The notes beneath the pieces are model-generated. The model saw nothing but the letters and a program-made list of their open reading frames with translations. It did not search any database and had not been told where the DNA came from. DNA of 14,124 bases from DASVWH01 sp036389715 (GTDB lineage: Bacteria > Acidobacteriota > Blastocatellia > Pyrinomonadales > Pyrinomonadaceae): NCBI GenBank assembly GCA_036389715.1, contig DASVWH010000239.1:1-14124 (forward strand). The letters are read 5' to 3'. The position numbers and the translations under genes are program-made. Numbering within the stretch: the stretch's first letter is position 1; each line of letters starts with the position of its first letter. Shown in pieces: positions 5,886-13,000 of this stretch.

Positions 5886-7082
5886 ATGGAAACGATTTTG
5901 ACAGGCAATCCGCTCTTTCAGAGTTTCTTCATCGGCGGATTTGAGTGCGCCACTCACCGCCTGCCGTCGGGCGAGCGGCTGGACATGGTGGCCGCGACGG
6001 CGCACGACCGCCATGCCGCCGCCGATTACGCACGCTTGCACGGGCAGGGAATGGGCGTCGCGCGCGACGGGATACGCTGGCATCTGATCGAACCCGCGCC
6101 CTATCGCTATGACTTTTCCAGCGTCCTGCCGATGCTGCGCGCCGCCCGCGAGACGCGCACGCAGGTCATCTGGGACCTCTGCCATTACGGCTGGCCGGAT
6201 GATCTGGACATCTTCAGCCCGGAGTTTATCCGCCGCTTCGCCCGCCTGGTGCGCACGTTTGTCAGCCTGCTCGACGGCGAGAGCGACCTGACGCCCTTCG
6301 TCGCTCCCATTAACGAACTCTCCTTCTTCGCCTGGGCCGGGGGCGAGGCCGGTTATCTCAACCCTTTCGAGACCGAGCGCCCGCATGAACTCAAGGCCCA
6401 ACTCGTGCGGGCCGCCATCGAAGCCATCGAGGCCGCCCGCGAGATTAACCCGCGCATTCGCATCGTTCACACGGACCCGCTCATCAACGTCGTCAATGAC
6501 CCGGCCCGGCCCGAAGAGCGCGAGACGGCGGAGTATTACCGCCTGCTGATGTACCAGTCCTGGGACATGCTGGCCGGGCGACGGCGGCCCGAACTGGGCG
6601 GCGATGAGAAGTACCTGGATATTATCGGCGTCAATTATTACCCCTATAACCAGTGGGCTTATGGCGACAAAATCGTTCACGCGGAAAGGACGCTCGATGT
6701 CTCGGACCCGCAATACAGGCCCTTTAGCGAGTTGGTCCGCGAAGTTTACGAGCGCTACCGGCGGCCGATTTTCATCGCGGAGACGGGCACGGAGTCTGAC
6801 TCGCGCCCGGACTGGCTGCGCCACATGGGCCAGGAAGTGTGCGCGGCTCTCAGGATGGGCATCCCGCTGGAGGGCCTCTGCCTGTACCCGGTAGTTAACT
6901 ATCCCGGCTGGGGCGATGGCCGCCATTGCCAGAACGGGCTCTGGGATTATGCAGACGACCGCGGAGAGCGCGAAATATACGCGCCGCTGGCCGATGAATT
7001 GCAGCGCCAGAGAAGAGCAGTCGAAGATTTATTGCGGCAGCACGTCTCGCACAGGCATGAGGAAGCGCGGTCAGGAGGGTGA
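5886..7082 (+). CDS. Clan GH-A glycoside hydrolase-like protein (beta-glucosidase-like), cytoplasmic
   Basis: 398 residues from ATG at 5886; GTG at 5856 would add ten low-value residues, and relatives begin close to FFIGGFECATHR. It has no signal peptide. TIM-barrel glycosidase marks: GGFECATHR (17-25), strand-end VIWDLCHYGWPDDLDIF (94-110), acid/base motif PINELSFFAW with Glu144, VNYYPYNQW (249-257) and nucleophile strand FIAETGTES with Glu299. The two glutamates are about 155 residues apart on strands 4 and 7, as in retaining clan GH-A enzymes. It is shorter than classical GH1 enzymes (about 450 residues) and does not carry their usual TFNEP / TENG forms, so the exact family and sugar are uncertain. 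It may process a cytosolic glycoside or glycolipid. Confidence 0.8.
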   Translation: METILTGNPLFQSFFIGGFECATHRLPSGERLDMVAATAHDRHAAADYARLHGQGMGVARDGIRWHLIEPAPYRYDFSSVLPMLRAARETRTQVIWDLCHYGWPDDLDIFSPEFIRRFARLVRTFVSLLDGESDLTPFVAPINELSFFAWAGGEAGYLNPFETERPHELKAQLVRAAIEAIEAAREINPRIRIVHTDPLINVVNDPARPEERETAEYYRLLMYQSWDMLAGRRRPELGGDEKYLDIIGVNYYPYNQWAYGDKIVHAERTLDVSDPQYRPFSELVREVYERYRRPIFIAETGTESDSRPDWLRHMGQEVCAALRMGIPLEGLCLYPVVNYPGWGDGRHCQNGLWDYADDRGEREIYAPLADELQRQRRAVEDLLRQHVSHRHEEARSGG

Positions 7083-7256
7083 AGCCGGAGATGGCTGACC
7101 TCGCTGCAATCGCGTCATCCAGCAACTGATTCAAGCCCGCCGTCTCGATAGCGATTCGAGGCATCATTTTCCGTCCCGCCATTGCCGCATAGCATTAGCT
7201 CCACGCAGGTTAATCCGTCTCTGAAGCCGGGCCCGAAAAAATCATCGAAAAAGTCC

Positions 7257-7288
7257 TTGACTCTGTAGTCGAGTACAGGGGTTAAGAT
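7257..7288 (+). promoter_or_regulatory. MerR-type promoter/operator with 20-base spacer
   Basis: TTGACT (7257-7262) and TAAGAT (7283-7288) are 20 bases apart, the overlong spacing that MerR-family activators correct by untwisting DNA. A dyad CTGTA (7263-7267) / TACAG (7274-7278) is centred in the spacer around GTCGAG, and outer bases ACT...GGT extend it. This resembles zinc/copper-type MerR operators such as that of E. coli zntA. A transcript would start near 7295, about 35 bases before merR. Confidence 0.85.
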
Positions 7289-7329
7289 GTCCTTGCAGCC
7301 CGGAATCGGGCGTAAATAAGGAGGCGCAA

Positions 7330-7857
7330 GTGAGGATTGAGAAGATGAGAACAGCAGCTAAAGGGGAACAGTCAATAGCGGAGGGCGACGGCGGCCGTTT
7401 GAAGATTGGAGAGGTGTCGAAGTTGAGCGGCGTCGGGATAGAGGCGCTCCGCTTTTACGAGAGGAGCGGGCTGCTCGGACGACCCGCGCGCTCCGAGAGC
7501 GGCTACCGCATGTACGGCGAGGAAGTGCTGGAGCGTCTCTCCTTCATCAAGCGCGCACAGGTGCTCGGGTTCTCGCTCGAAGAGATCAGGCGAATCATTG
7601 AAGAGAAGCGCGCGGGTCAGAACCCCTGCGCCGAAGTCAGGGAGATCGTCCGCCTGCGCCTACAGGAGCTGGACGAGCGTTTGAAGGAGATGCGCCGCTA
7701 CCGCAACGAGCTGGCGAAGGCGCTCGCCGGATGGGATTCGGTGGGCGACGCGCCCGGCCACGTGTGCGGGTTGATCGAAGGCACGGAACTGGGGCACGCG
7801 ATGAGCCACGGCAAGATGATGGGACAGAAGAAGAGGGTGGAAAAGAGGTCTAGATGA
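7330..7857 (+). CDS. MerR-family heavy-metal-responsive regulator (CueR/ZntR-like)
   Basis: 175 residues from GTG at 7330, chosen because AAGGAGG (7318-7324) is five bases upstream. The winged helix-turn-helix is LKIGEVSKLSGVGIEALRFY followed by ERSGLL and SGYRMYGEE (24-65), then a dimerisation helix RLRLQELDERLKEMRRYRNEL (108-128). Metal-site candidates are Cys100 (NPCAEV, equivalent to ZntR Cys79 / MerR Cys82) and Cys146 (GHVCGLIE, equivalent to MerR Cys126). The middle cysteine expected near residue 135 is absent (AGWDS), and an unusual tail with His156, His160, Met163, Met164 follows. It binds its own promoter and should activate the operon when metal is bound. It overlaps the ATPase gene by four bases (ATGA). 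Copper is favoured by the ATPase type; the sequence alone does not settle the metal. Confidence 0.93.
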   Translation: MRIEKMRTAAKGEQSIAEGDGGRLKIGEVSKLSGVGIEALRFYERSGLLGRPARSESGYRMYGEEVLERLSFIKRAQVLGFSLEEIRRIIEEKRAGQNPCAEVREIVRLRLQELDERLKEMRRYRNELAKALAGWDSVGDAPGHVCGLIEGTELGHAMSHGKMMGQKKRVEKRSR

Positions 7858-10187
7858 ACACGACGACGGTATCGACAGTGAAAGCAGTTGACCCTGTCTG
7901 CGCGATGCAGGTCAACACGGCCTCCGCCGCGGGCCGGAGCCGCTACGCGGGGGAAACTTATTACTTCTGCTCGGCTGGCTGCAAACAGAAGTTCGACGCC
8001 GCGCCCGCGCGCTTCGCCGGAGCCGTCGGCGTGAGCGAAGCCGAAACGAAGGGCACGGAAAATGGACCGGCCCAGGGAGCCGCTCAGACGGCGGCGGGCC
8101 GGGAGCACCGGGCTGCCGCCGAATCCGATTCAGGGCAGGCAGCCGATGAATCCGGTTCAAGGGAAGACGCGGCCGACGAGGCTTACCGCGCGATGATGCG
8201 TAAGTTCCGGCTGGCGGCCGGAGTGGGGCTGCCGCTGCTGCTCCTGATGCTCGCGGAGACTATCCCTTCCTGGCGAGAGGCGTTGATGCCCTGGCATCGA
8301 ACGATAGGAATCATCTCGGCCATCGTTACCTTTCCGGTGCTGGCCTGGTCCGGCAACCAGTTCTTCTCGTCTGCCTGGAACGGTCTGCGTAATCACAACA
8401 CCAACATGGACACGCTGGTCGCGCTCGGGACCGGCGCGGCCTGGATTTATTCGGCCGTCGTAGTCTTCGCCCCCGGACTCTTTCCGGCGGGCACTGCCGG
8501 GATGTATTTCGAGGTGGCGGTGATCGTGATCGCGCTGATACTGCTCGGCCAGGCGCTGGAGATGCGCGCCCGGAGCCGGTCGAGCGCCGCCATCAGGAAA
8601 CTGTTGGAGCTGCAAGCCAGGACGGCGCGCGTCAGGCGTGACGGCAGGGAGATGGATATTCCCGTCGAAGACGTAGTTGTCAGCGACACCGTACTCGTCC
8701 GGCCGGGCGAGAAAATCCCCGTGGACGGACTTATTCTAGACGGAGAATCGGCCGTTGACGAATCGGTCATAACGGGGGAGTCCGTCCCGGTTGATAAGCA
8801 GCGGGGAGATACGGTCATCGGCTCCAGCATCAATAAAACAGGGGCTTTCACGTACCGCGCGACGAAAGTGGGCAGCGATACGGCGCTCGCGCGAATCGTC
8901 GAAATGGTACGCCGCGCGCAGAACTCCAAGCCTCCCATCGGGCGGCTCGTAGACGCCATCTCTTCTTACTTCGTTCCGGCCGTGATGATTCTCGCCATCC
9001 TGACGTTTCTCGCGTGGTTCAATTTCGGCCCCGCGCCCGCGCTCAACTATTCCGTCGTGACGATGGTCGCCGTGCTGGTCATCGCCTGCCCCTGCGCGCT
9101 CGGGCTCGCCACTCCGATTAGCCTGATGGTCGGCGTCGGGAAGGCGGCCGAACATGGCGTGCTGATTAAGAACGGACAGGCGCTGGAAACCGCTTCGCGG
9201 CTGACGAGCATCGTCCTCGATAAAACGGGAACCATCACCAGGGGAAAGCCCGAGCTGATTGACGTGCTGCCGCTCGCAGGGGTGTCCGTCGCGGAGTTGC
9301 TGGAGCTGGCCGCCGTCGCAGATAAGCCGAGCGAGCATCCCCTGGCCGAAGCCATCGTCAGGGGAGCACAGAAGAGCGGCCTTCAAGTTGTCGAGCCCGA
9401 GAGCTTTAAAGCGATTCCCGGCCACGGAGTCGAGGCCACTGTCGGAGGACGCCGCGTCCTGGTCGGGAACGCAAAGCTGATGGAGCGTGAGCAGATAGAG
9501 ATGGCCGCGTTCCGTGCGCAGGCCGCGAGCCTTGCCGACGACGGGAAGACTCCTATGTTCGTCGCCGTGAACGGCACGCCCTGCGGAATCATCGCGGTCG
9601 CGGACACGCTCAAAGAGGATTCGGTCGCGGCCGTGCGCGCGCTCCAGAGAATGGGCGTCGAAGTCGTGATGATGACGGGCGACAACGAGCGCACGGCGCG
9701 AGCCATCGCCCGGCAGGTCGGCATCCGGCGCGTGCTGGCGGAGGTGCTGCCCGAAGAGAAGGCGCAGCAGGTTCAAGCGTTACAGGCGGAGGGCCGCAAA
9801 GGGTTCGTCGGGATGGTTGGCGACGGCATCAACGACGCGCCCGCACTGGCGCTGGCAGATGTCGGCTTCGCCATCGGGACGGGCACGGACGTGGCGATAG
9901 AGGCCGCGGACGTGACGCTCGTCGGGGGGAGCCTCGGCGGCATCGTGACCGCCATCGAGGTCTCGCGCGCGACCCTCAGGAATATCAAGCAGAACCTGTT
10001 CGGAGCCTTCTTCTACAACGTGCTGGGCATCCCCATCGCCGCGGGCATTCTCTACCCGATCTCCGGCATCCTGCTCTCGCCGATTATCGCGGGCGCGGCA
10101 ATGGCGGCTTCGAGCATCACGGTCGTCACCAACGCTAACCGGCTCCGGCTTTTCGAGCCGCGGCCAATGAAAAGGGAGGTCTCCTGA
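7854..10187 (+). CDS. copA: Copper-type P1B ATPase with N-terminal YHS domain (CopA-like)
   Basis: 777 residues in the inner membrane, exporting Cu(I)/Ag(I) at the cost of ATP. The N-terminus has a YHS metal-binding domain (13-55: DPVCAMQV, Cys16; YYFCSAGC, Cys39 and Cys43) instead of the usual CxxC HMA domain, then a polar low-complexity linker (60-110). Membrane helices follow from about 119. Catalytic parts: TGES (307-310), intramembrane CPC (412-414), phosphorylation site DKTGT (Asp456), SEHPL (His495), TGDN (608-611) and GDGINDAP (656-663). The last helices have Tyr721-Asn722 and Met750 with Ser753-Ser754, the P1B-1 signature for Cu(I). It starts inside the merR stop codon and ends overlapping the next gene by one base, with GGGAGG just before that start. 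Confidence 0.95.
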   Translation: MNTTTVSTVKAVDPVCAMQVNTASAAGRSRYAGETYYFCSAGCKQKFDAAPARFAGAVGVSEAETKGTENGPAQGAAQTAAGREHRAAAESDSGQAADESGSREDAADEAYRAMMRKFRLAAGVGLPLLLLMLAETIPSWREALMPWHRTIGIISAIVTFPVLAWSGNQFFSSAWNGLRNHNTNMDTLVALGTGAAWIYSAVVVFAPGLFPAGTAGMYFEVAVIVIALILLGQALEMRARSRSSAAIRKLLELQARTARVRRDGREMDIPVEDVVVSDTVLVRPGEKIPVDGLILDGESAVDESVITGESVPVDKQRGDTVIGSSINKTGAFTYRATKVGSDTALARIVEMVRRAQNSKPPIGRLVDAISSYFVPAVMILAILTFLAWFNFGPAPALNYSVVTMVAVLVIACPCALGLATPISLMVGVGKAAEHGVLIKNGQALETASRLTSIVLDKTGTITRGKPELIDVLPLAGVSVAELLELAAVADKPSEHPLAEAIVRGAQKSGLQVVEPESFKAIPGHGVEATVGGRRVLVGNAKLMEREQIEMAAFRAQAASLADDGKTPMFVAVNGTPCGIIAVADTLKEDSVAAVRALQRMGVEVVMMTGDNERTARAIARQVGIRRVLAEVLPEEKAQQVQALQAEGRKGFVGMVGDGINDAPALALADVGFAIGTGTDVAIEAADVTLVGGSLGGIVTAIEVSRATLRNIKQNLFGAFFYNVLGIPIAAGILYPISGILLSPIIAGAAMAASSITVVTNANRLRLFEPRPMKREVS

Positions 10188-10561
10188 TGAATACCACACA
10201 GCTTATCGTCACCATCGCGGGGCTCGGCCTGATCGGCTGGATCGTCTGGTACTTCTGGCTCTGGAAGGGCGAGACGGTCACGGCACGCAGCTCGGGCGGC
10301 GTCCAGGAAATTGATGTGACGGTCAAGGGCGGCTATCAGCCCGCGACCATTATCGCGCGGACAGGGCAGGTGCTGCGCTTGAACTTCACGCGTAAAGAGT
10401 CCACGCCCTGCGGCGAAGAGGTCGTGCTGCCCGACTTCGGCCAGCGCGCACACCTGCCGCAGGACAGAACCGTTACTATCGAAGTGCGGCCGGGCGGGCC
10501 CGGAGAGTACGCCTTCACCTGCGGGATGAACATGTATCGTGGAAAATTGATCGTCGAGTAA
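10187..10561 (+). CDS. Membrane-anchored cupredoxin-domain protein
   Basis: 124 residues. One membrane helix at about 6-25 is followed by a single cupredoxin domain (PF13473 type): strand EIDVTVKGGYQPATIIARTG, then NFTRKESTPCGEEVVLPDFG with Cys75, AHLP with His89, and the C-terminal ligand loop YAFTCGMNMYRGKLIVE with Cys112, Met114 and Met116. His89 is the only histidine in the protein, so a normal two-His/one-Cys type-1 site is impossible; a Cys/Met-rich Cu(I) site is more likely. ATG overlaps the ATPase stop (TGATG) and GGGAGG precedes it, so it is translated with the pump. The likely role is to accept or present copper at the membrane; direction of transfer and topology are inferred, and positive charges (Lys27, Arg34) lie on the domain side of the helix. 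Confidence 0.88.
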   Translation: MNTTQLIVTIAGLGLIGWIVWYFWLWKGETVTARSSGGVQEIDVTVKGGYQPATIIARTGQVLRLNFTRKESTPCGEEVVLPDFGQRAHLPQDRTVTIEVRPGGPGEYAFTCGMNMYRGKLIVE

Positions 10562-10577
10562 ATCAGTCCGCGGCCGT

Positions 10578-10595
10578 GGCCCTGCGGCGAGGGCC
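10578..10595 (+). terminator. Weak GC hairpin after the cupredoxin gene
   Basis: GGCCCT / AGGGCC form a perfect six-pair stem with a six-base loop, 17 bases beyond the cupredoxin stop. No T-run follows, so it may slow or partly terminate transcription rather than stop it; the ZIP gene downstream could still be reached. Confidence 0.3.
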
Positions 10596-10674
10596 GTAGT
10601 TCTCCTGTCCTAAGTGCGCTCTCTGCTGCTATTGTGAGACCTGATGCGGAGGGCGACGGGCGAATAAGGAGCGT

Positions 10675-11439
10675 ATGTTTCCAGTTTGGCTAGAGGCCGG
10701 ATTATGGGGGTTGCTGGCCGGGTCGGCGCTGCTGCTGGGCGCGGCCGTCGGCTATTACACGCGCGTCCCGCGGCGCCTGATCGCCGCGATTATGGCCTTC
10801 GGCGGCGGGGTCCTCATCTCGGCGCTCTCCTTCGACCTGATGGACGAGGCATACAAGCGCGGCGGCTTCGATTCGACGGCGGTGGGCTTTCTCGGCGGCG
10901 CGGCCGTCTATACGGCGGCCAACTGGCTCCTCGCGCGCAGGGGCGCAAAGCACCGCAAGCGTTCGGGCGACCATCAAAAAATGGAAGCTCAACAAAGCGG
11001 CGGCAGCGGGACGGCGATTGCCGTCGGCGCGCTCCTCGACGGCGTCCCGGAATCAATCGTCATCGGCGTGAGCATGATCGGCGGCGGCGCTGTCAGTTGG
11101 GTCGCGGTCGTGGCCGTCTTCCTTTCAAACGTTCCTGAGGGGCTGTCGAGTGCGGCCGGGATGAAGAAGGCGAACCGCTCCGCGCGCTACATCTTCGGCG
11201 TCTGGGCGAGCATCGCCGCCGCCTCGGGCATCGCGGCGCTGGTCGGCTACGCCGTCTTCAGCCACTTTTCAGGGGAGATTATCGCCGCGACAACGGCCGT
11301 CGCCGCGGGCGCAATCCTGGCCATGCTCGCCGATACGATGATGCCGGAAGCCTTTGAAGAAGCTCACGATCTCGCAGGGCTCATCACGGTGGCCGGTTTC
11401 CTCGCCGCCTTCATTCTGACTAAACTCGGCGAGCAATGA
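10675..11439 (+). CDS. ZIP-family metal transporter (GufA-like)
   Basis: 254 residues, about eight membrane helices. AAGGAG precedes ATG 10675 closely. Helices run from the N-terminus (LWGLLAGSALLLGAAVGYY), with a polar cytoplasmic-type loop (88-110) containing His93 and His100. The two metal-site helices carry LDGVPESIVIG (121-131) and SNVPEGLSSAAG (151-162). Pro-Glu is conserved in both, but the His-Asn of the usual HNxPEG is Asp122-Gly123, as in a common bacterial subgroup. ZIP proteins bring divalent metals (Zn, Fe, Mn) toward the cytosol; an importer beside an exporter would fit metal homeostasis but the substrate is unknown. It is 113 bases from the cupredoxin gene on the same strand, so it may be the last operon member or separate. 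Confidence 0.88.
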   Translation: MFPVWLEAGLWGLLAGSALLLGAAVGYYTRVPRRLIAAIMAFGGGVLISALSFDLMDEAYKRGGFDSTAVGFLGGAAVYTAANWLLARRGAKHRKRSGDHQKMEAQQSGGSGTAIAVGALLDGVPESIVIGVSMIGGGAVSWVAVVAVFLSNVPEGLSSAAGMKKANRSARYIFGVWASIAAASGIAALVGYAVFSHFSGEIIAATTAVAAGAILAMLADTMMPEAFEEAHDLAGLITVAGFLAAFILTKLGEQ

Positions 11440-11442
11440 TTC

Positions 11443-11473
11443 GCCGTCAACGGCTTCGGGCCGGGCGGCTTTT
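11443..11473 (+). terminator. Candidate terminator of the ZIP gene
   Basis: GCCG (11443-11446) can pair with CGGC (11466-11469), with an inner CGGC/GCCG hairpin (11451-11454 with 11460-11463), followed by TTTT (11470-11473). It lies four bases after the ZIP stop, between convergent genes. The stem is short and interrupted. Confidence 0.4.
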
Positions 11474-11497
11474 GTCATCCGTCCGGCTGCTGCTTTT

Positions 11498-12247
11498 TCA
11501 CTCGCCCCAGCGCCAGCATTCGAGCCGCCAGCCGCTGCCTTCGACGGCTACGGCGGCCGCGTAGCCTGCTGCGGGCATCAATTCCCGCAGCGACCAGCGC
11601 TGCAATTCCAGCGGCTCATCTCTCACGTCCAGCAGCGCGGCAGGCTCGCCCGGCGCGAGCGAGACATCGAACTCGTCGAGCGGCAGCGAGAGACCCAGGC
11701 CGCGCGCTTTGATGTAGGCTTCCTTCCGGGTCCAGCAGTTGAAAAAGCCTTCCTTGCGCCGGTCCTCCGCCAGCCCGCGCAGCCCCTCGACTTCACGCTC
11801 CGAGAAGAACCGCCCGGCAATCTCTTCGCAGGCGAACTCCTCGCGCATGTACTCCAGATCGATGCCGACCTCGCGCTCGCGCGCAAAGGCATAGAGAGCC
11901 AGTTGATGCGCGTGAGAGAGGTTAAAGCGCAAGGCGGTCGTTGCGGCGCTCGCGCCCGCTAAAGACGGCTTCCCGTAAGCATTGTAGTCAAAGCGCAGGC
12001 TCGCAGGCTCTTGCTCAAGATAACGGCCGAGCAGCGTCCTGAGTATCCCGCGGGCGTTGATGAAAGACTCTCTGTCTCGCTCGAAGCGGAATCTGGCGGC
12101 CCGCTCGCGCTCGTCCGGCGAGAGGAGTTCGAGCAGCGCACGCGCCCGCGCTGCGGGTTGTTTGAGCCGCGCTAGCCAGACGTGCACCACGTCGCATGCC
12201 AGCGAAAGGTGCTCCGGCGGAGCCTGCCATGAAGATGAAGATGTCAT
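11498..12247 (-). CDS. Sfp-type 4'-phosphopantetheinyl transferase
   Basis: 249 residues. The enzyme moves the 4'-phosphopantetheine arm of coenzyme A to a serine of carrier proteins (acyl, peptidyl or polyketide carriers). Family motifs are in order: RFNLSHAHQLALYAFA (107-122), VGIDLEYM with Mg ligands Asp130 and Glu132, and FNCWTRKEAYIKARGLGL with Trp172, Lys175, Glu176 and Lys180. Length is that of the Sfp/Gsp class rather than the short AcpS class, so it may serve secondary-metabolite synthases; no such synthase lies in the window. The ATG at 12247 has no clear ribosome site. It ends convergently with the ZIP gene (58 bases between stops) and is divergent from the gene at 12329. Confidence 0.95.
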   Translation of the reverse strand: MTSSSSWQAPPEHLSLACDVVHVWLARLKQPAARARALLELLSPDERERAARFRFERDRESFINARGILRTLLGRYLEQEPASLRFDYNAYGKPSLAGASAATTALRFNLSHAHQLALYAFAREREVGIDLEYMREEFACEEIAGRFFSEREVEGLRGLAEDRRKEGFFNCWTRKEAYIKARGLGLSLPLDEFDVSLAPGEPAALLDVRDEPLELQRWSLRELMPAAGYAAAVAVEGSGWRLECWRWGE

Positions 12248-12328
12248 CAGCTTTAATCGCGTGTCGGACGCCTTATTCTACAGCTTTACCAATCGGAACT
12301 TCTAAGCTATTTTCCTTCTGATTCACTT

Positions 12329-12877
12329 ATGCTGCTCGATGAATTCCTCCCCCGCTACGACATGCGCGAGCGGCACCGGACCAAGGTTCGGGCGTCGGCG
12401 GATGTGACCTACGCGGCGATTCGTCGCCTGGATATTAGCGAGGCCAGGTTCTCCATGCTGCTCTTCAGGCTGCGCGGCCTGGCGGGCGGGAGCTTTGCCG
12501 CTCCGCCCGGCTTTAACCTCGATGATTTTTTGCAGAGATGCTTCATTCTGCTCGGCGAGCGCCCGAACGAAGAACTCCTTCTCGGGCTGGTCGGGCGCTT
12601 CTGGACGGCTTCGGGCGGGCTGCGGCGTTTGGACAGGGAAGGCTACAGGAGCTTTGATGAGCGGGGTTATGCCAAGGCCGCCTGGAACTTCTCTCTTTCG
12701 GAATCAACGGGCGACTCTGTGCTGCTCGAAACAGAGACGAGAGTTTATTGCCTGGACGAGGCGAGCCGGAAACGTTTTCGACTATACTGGACGTTCATCG
12801 GTGCGTTCAGCGGCTTGATTCGACGGGAAATCCTGCAATGCATCAAGCGCACTGCGGAGCGGTCGGGCGCCGCGTGA
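12329..12877 (+). CDS. Conserved protein, probable SRPBCC/START-like fold
   Basis: 182 residues, no signal peptide and no certain membrane segment. It begins LLDEFLPRYDMRERHRTKVRA and has a pattern of strand-helix-strand segments: VTYAAIRRLDI (26-36), LLFRLRGLAGG (44-54), DFLQRCFILLGERPNEELLLGLVGRFW (66-92), YAKAAWNFSLSE (114-125), VLLETETRVYCLDEASRKRFRLYW (130-153) and GAFSGLIRREILQCIKR (157-173). I recall similar proteins as conserved hypotheticals in several phyla, and the end pattern (strand with TETR, then a long helix) fits small lipid- or ligand-binding SRPBCC proteins, but this is from memory. No catalytic motif is seen. It is divergent from the phosphopantetheinyl transferase with 81 bases between starts; there is no Shine-Dalgarno before ATG 12329. 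Confidence 0.75.
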   Translation: MLLDEFLPRYDMRERHRTKVRASADVTYAAIRRLDISEARFSMLLFRLRGLAGGSFAAPPGFNLDDFLQRCFILLGERPNEELLLGLVGRFWTASGGLRRLDREGYRSFDERGYAKAAWNFSLSESTGDSVLLETETRVYCLDEASRKRFRLYWTFIGAFSGLIRREILQCIKRTAERSGAA

Positions 12878-12903
12878 CTGACGGCCGGGAAAAGAGGGCT
12901 GCC

Positions 12904-12923
12904 GAAACCGCGATTCCGGTTTC
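12904..12923 (+). other. Perfect 7-bp hairpin downstream of the SRPBCC-like gene
   Basis: GAAACCG (12904-12910) pairs with CGGTTTC (12917-12923) around a six-base loop, 27 bases after the stop at 12877. It has no T-run, so termination is possible but not supported. Confidence 0.35.
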
Positions 12924-12960
12924 CGTCCGGGCCTGATGGGCGCTGCGGAAGGCTTTAAGG

Positions 12961-13000
12961 GAGGGCCTCACTATTTGATAAAGAGGGCCTTACTATTTGA
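12961..13000. repeat. Two 18-base direct repeats, 22-base period
   Basis: GAGGGCCTCACTATTTGA (12961-12978) is repeated at 12983-13000 with one change (C to T). The spacing is about two helical turns, so two protein copies could bind the same face of DNA. They lie immediately upstream of, and the second overlaps, the candidate -35 of the peptidase gene. Confidence 0.8.

Noticed and set aside
5561..5908. 115-codon minus-strand frame
   Set aside because: No ribosome site, low-complexity Arg/Leu/Pro translation, overlaps both the acidic protein and the glycosidase start.
5700..6926. 408-codon minus-strand frame
   Set aside because: It is antisense to the glycosidase-like gene; long antisense frames are expected in GC-rich coding DNA.
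6895..7182. 95-codon minus-strand frame at the 3' end of the glycosidase
   Set aside because: The first 30 residues look plausible, but most of it is antisense to the glycosidase C-terminus and the rest has no family.
8736..9776. 346-codon minus-strand frame
   Set aside because: It is antisense to the P-type ATPase core with all catalytic motifs.
10686..11138. 150-codon plus-strand frame inside the ZIP gene
   Set aside because: Arg/Gly-rich shifted-frame translation; the ZIP frame has membrane helices and metal motifs.
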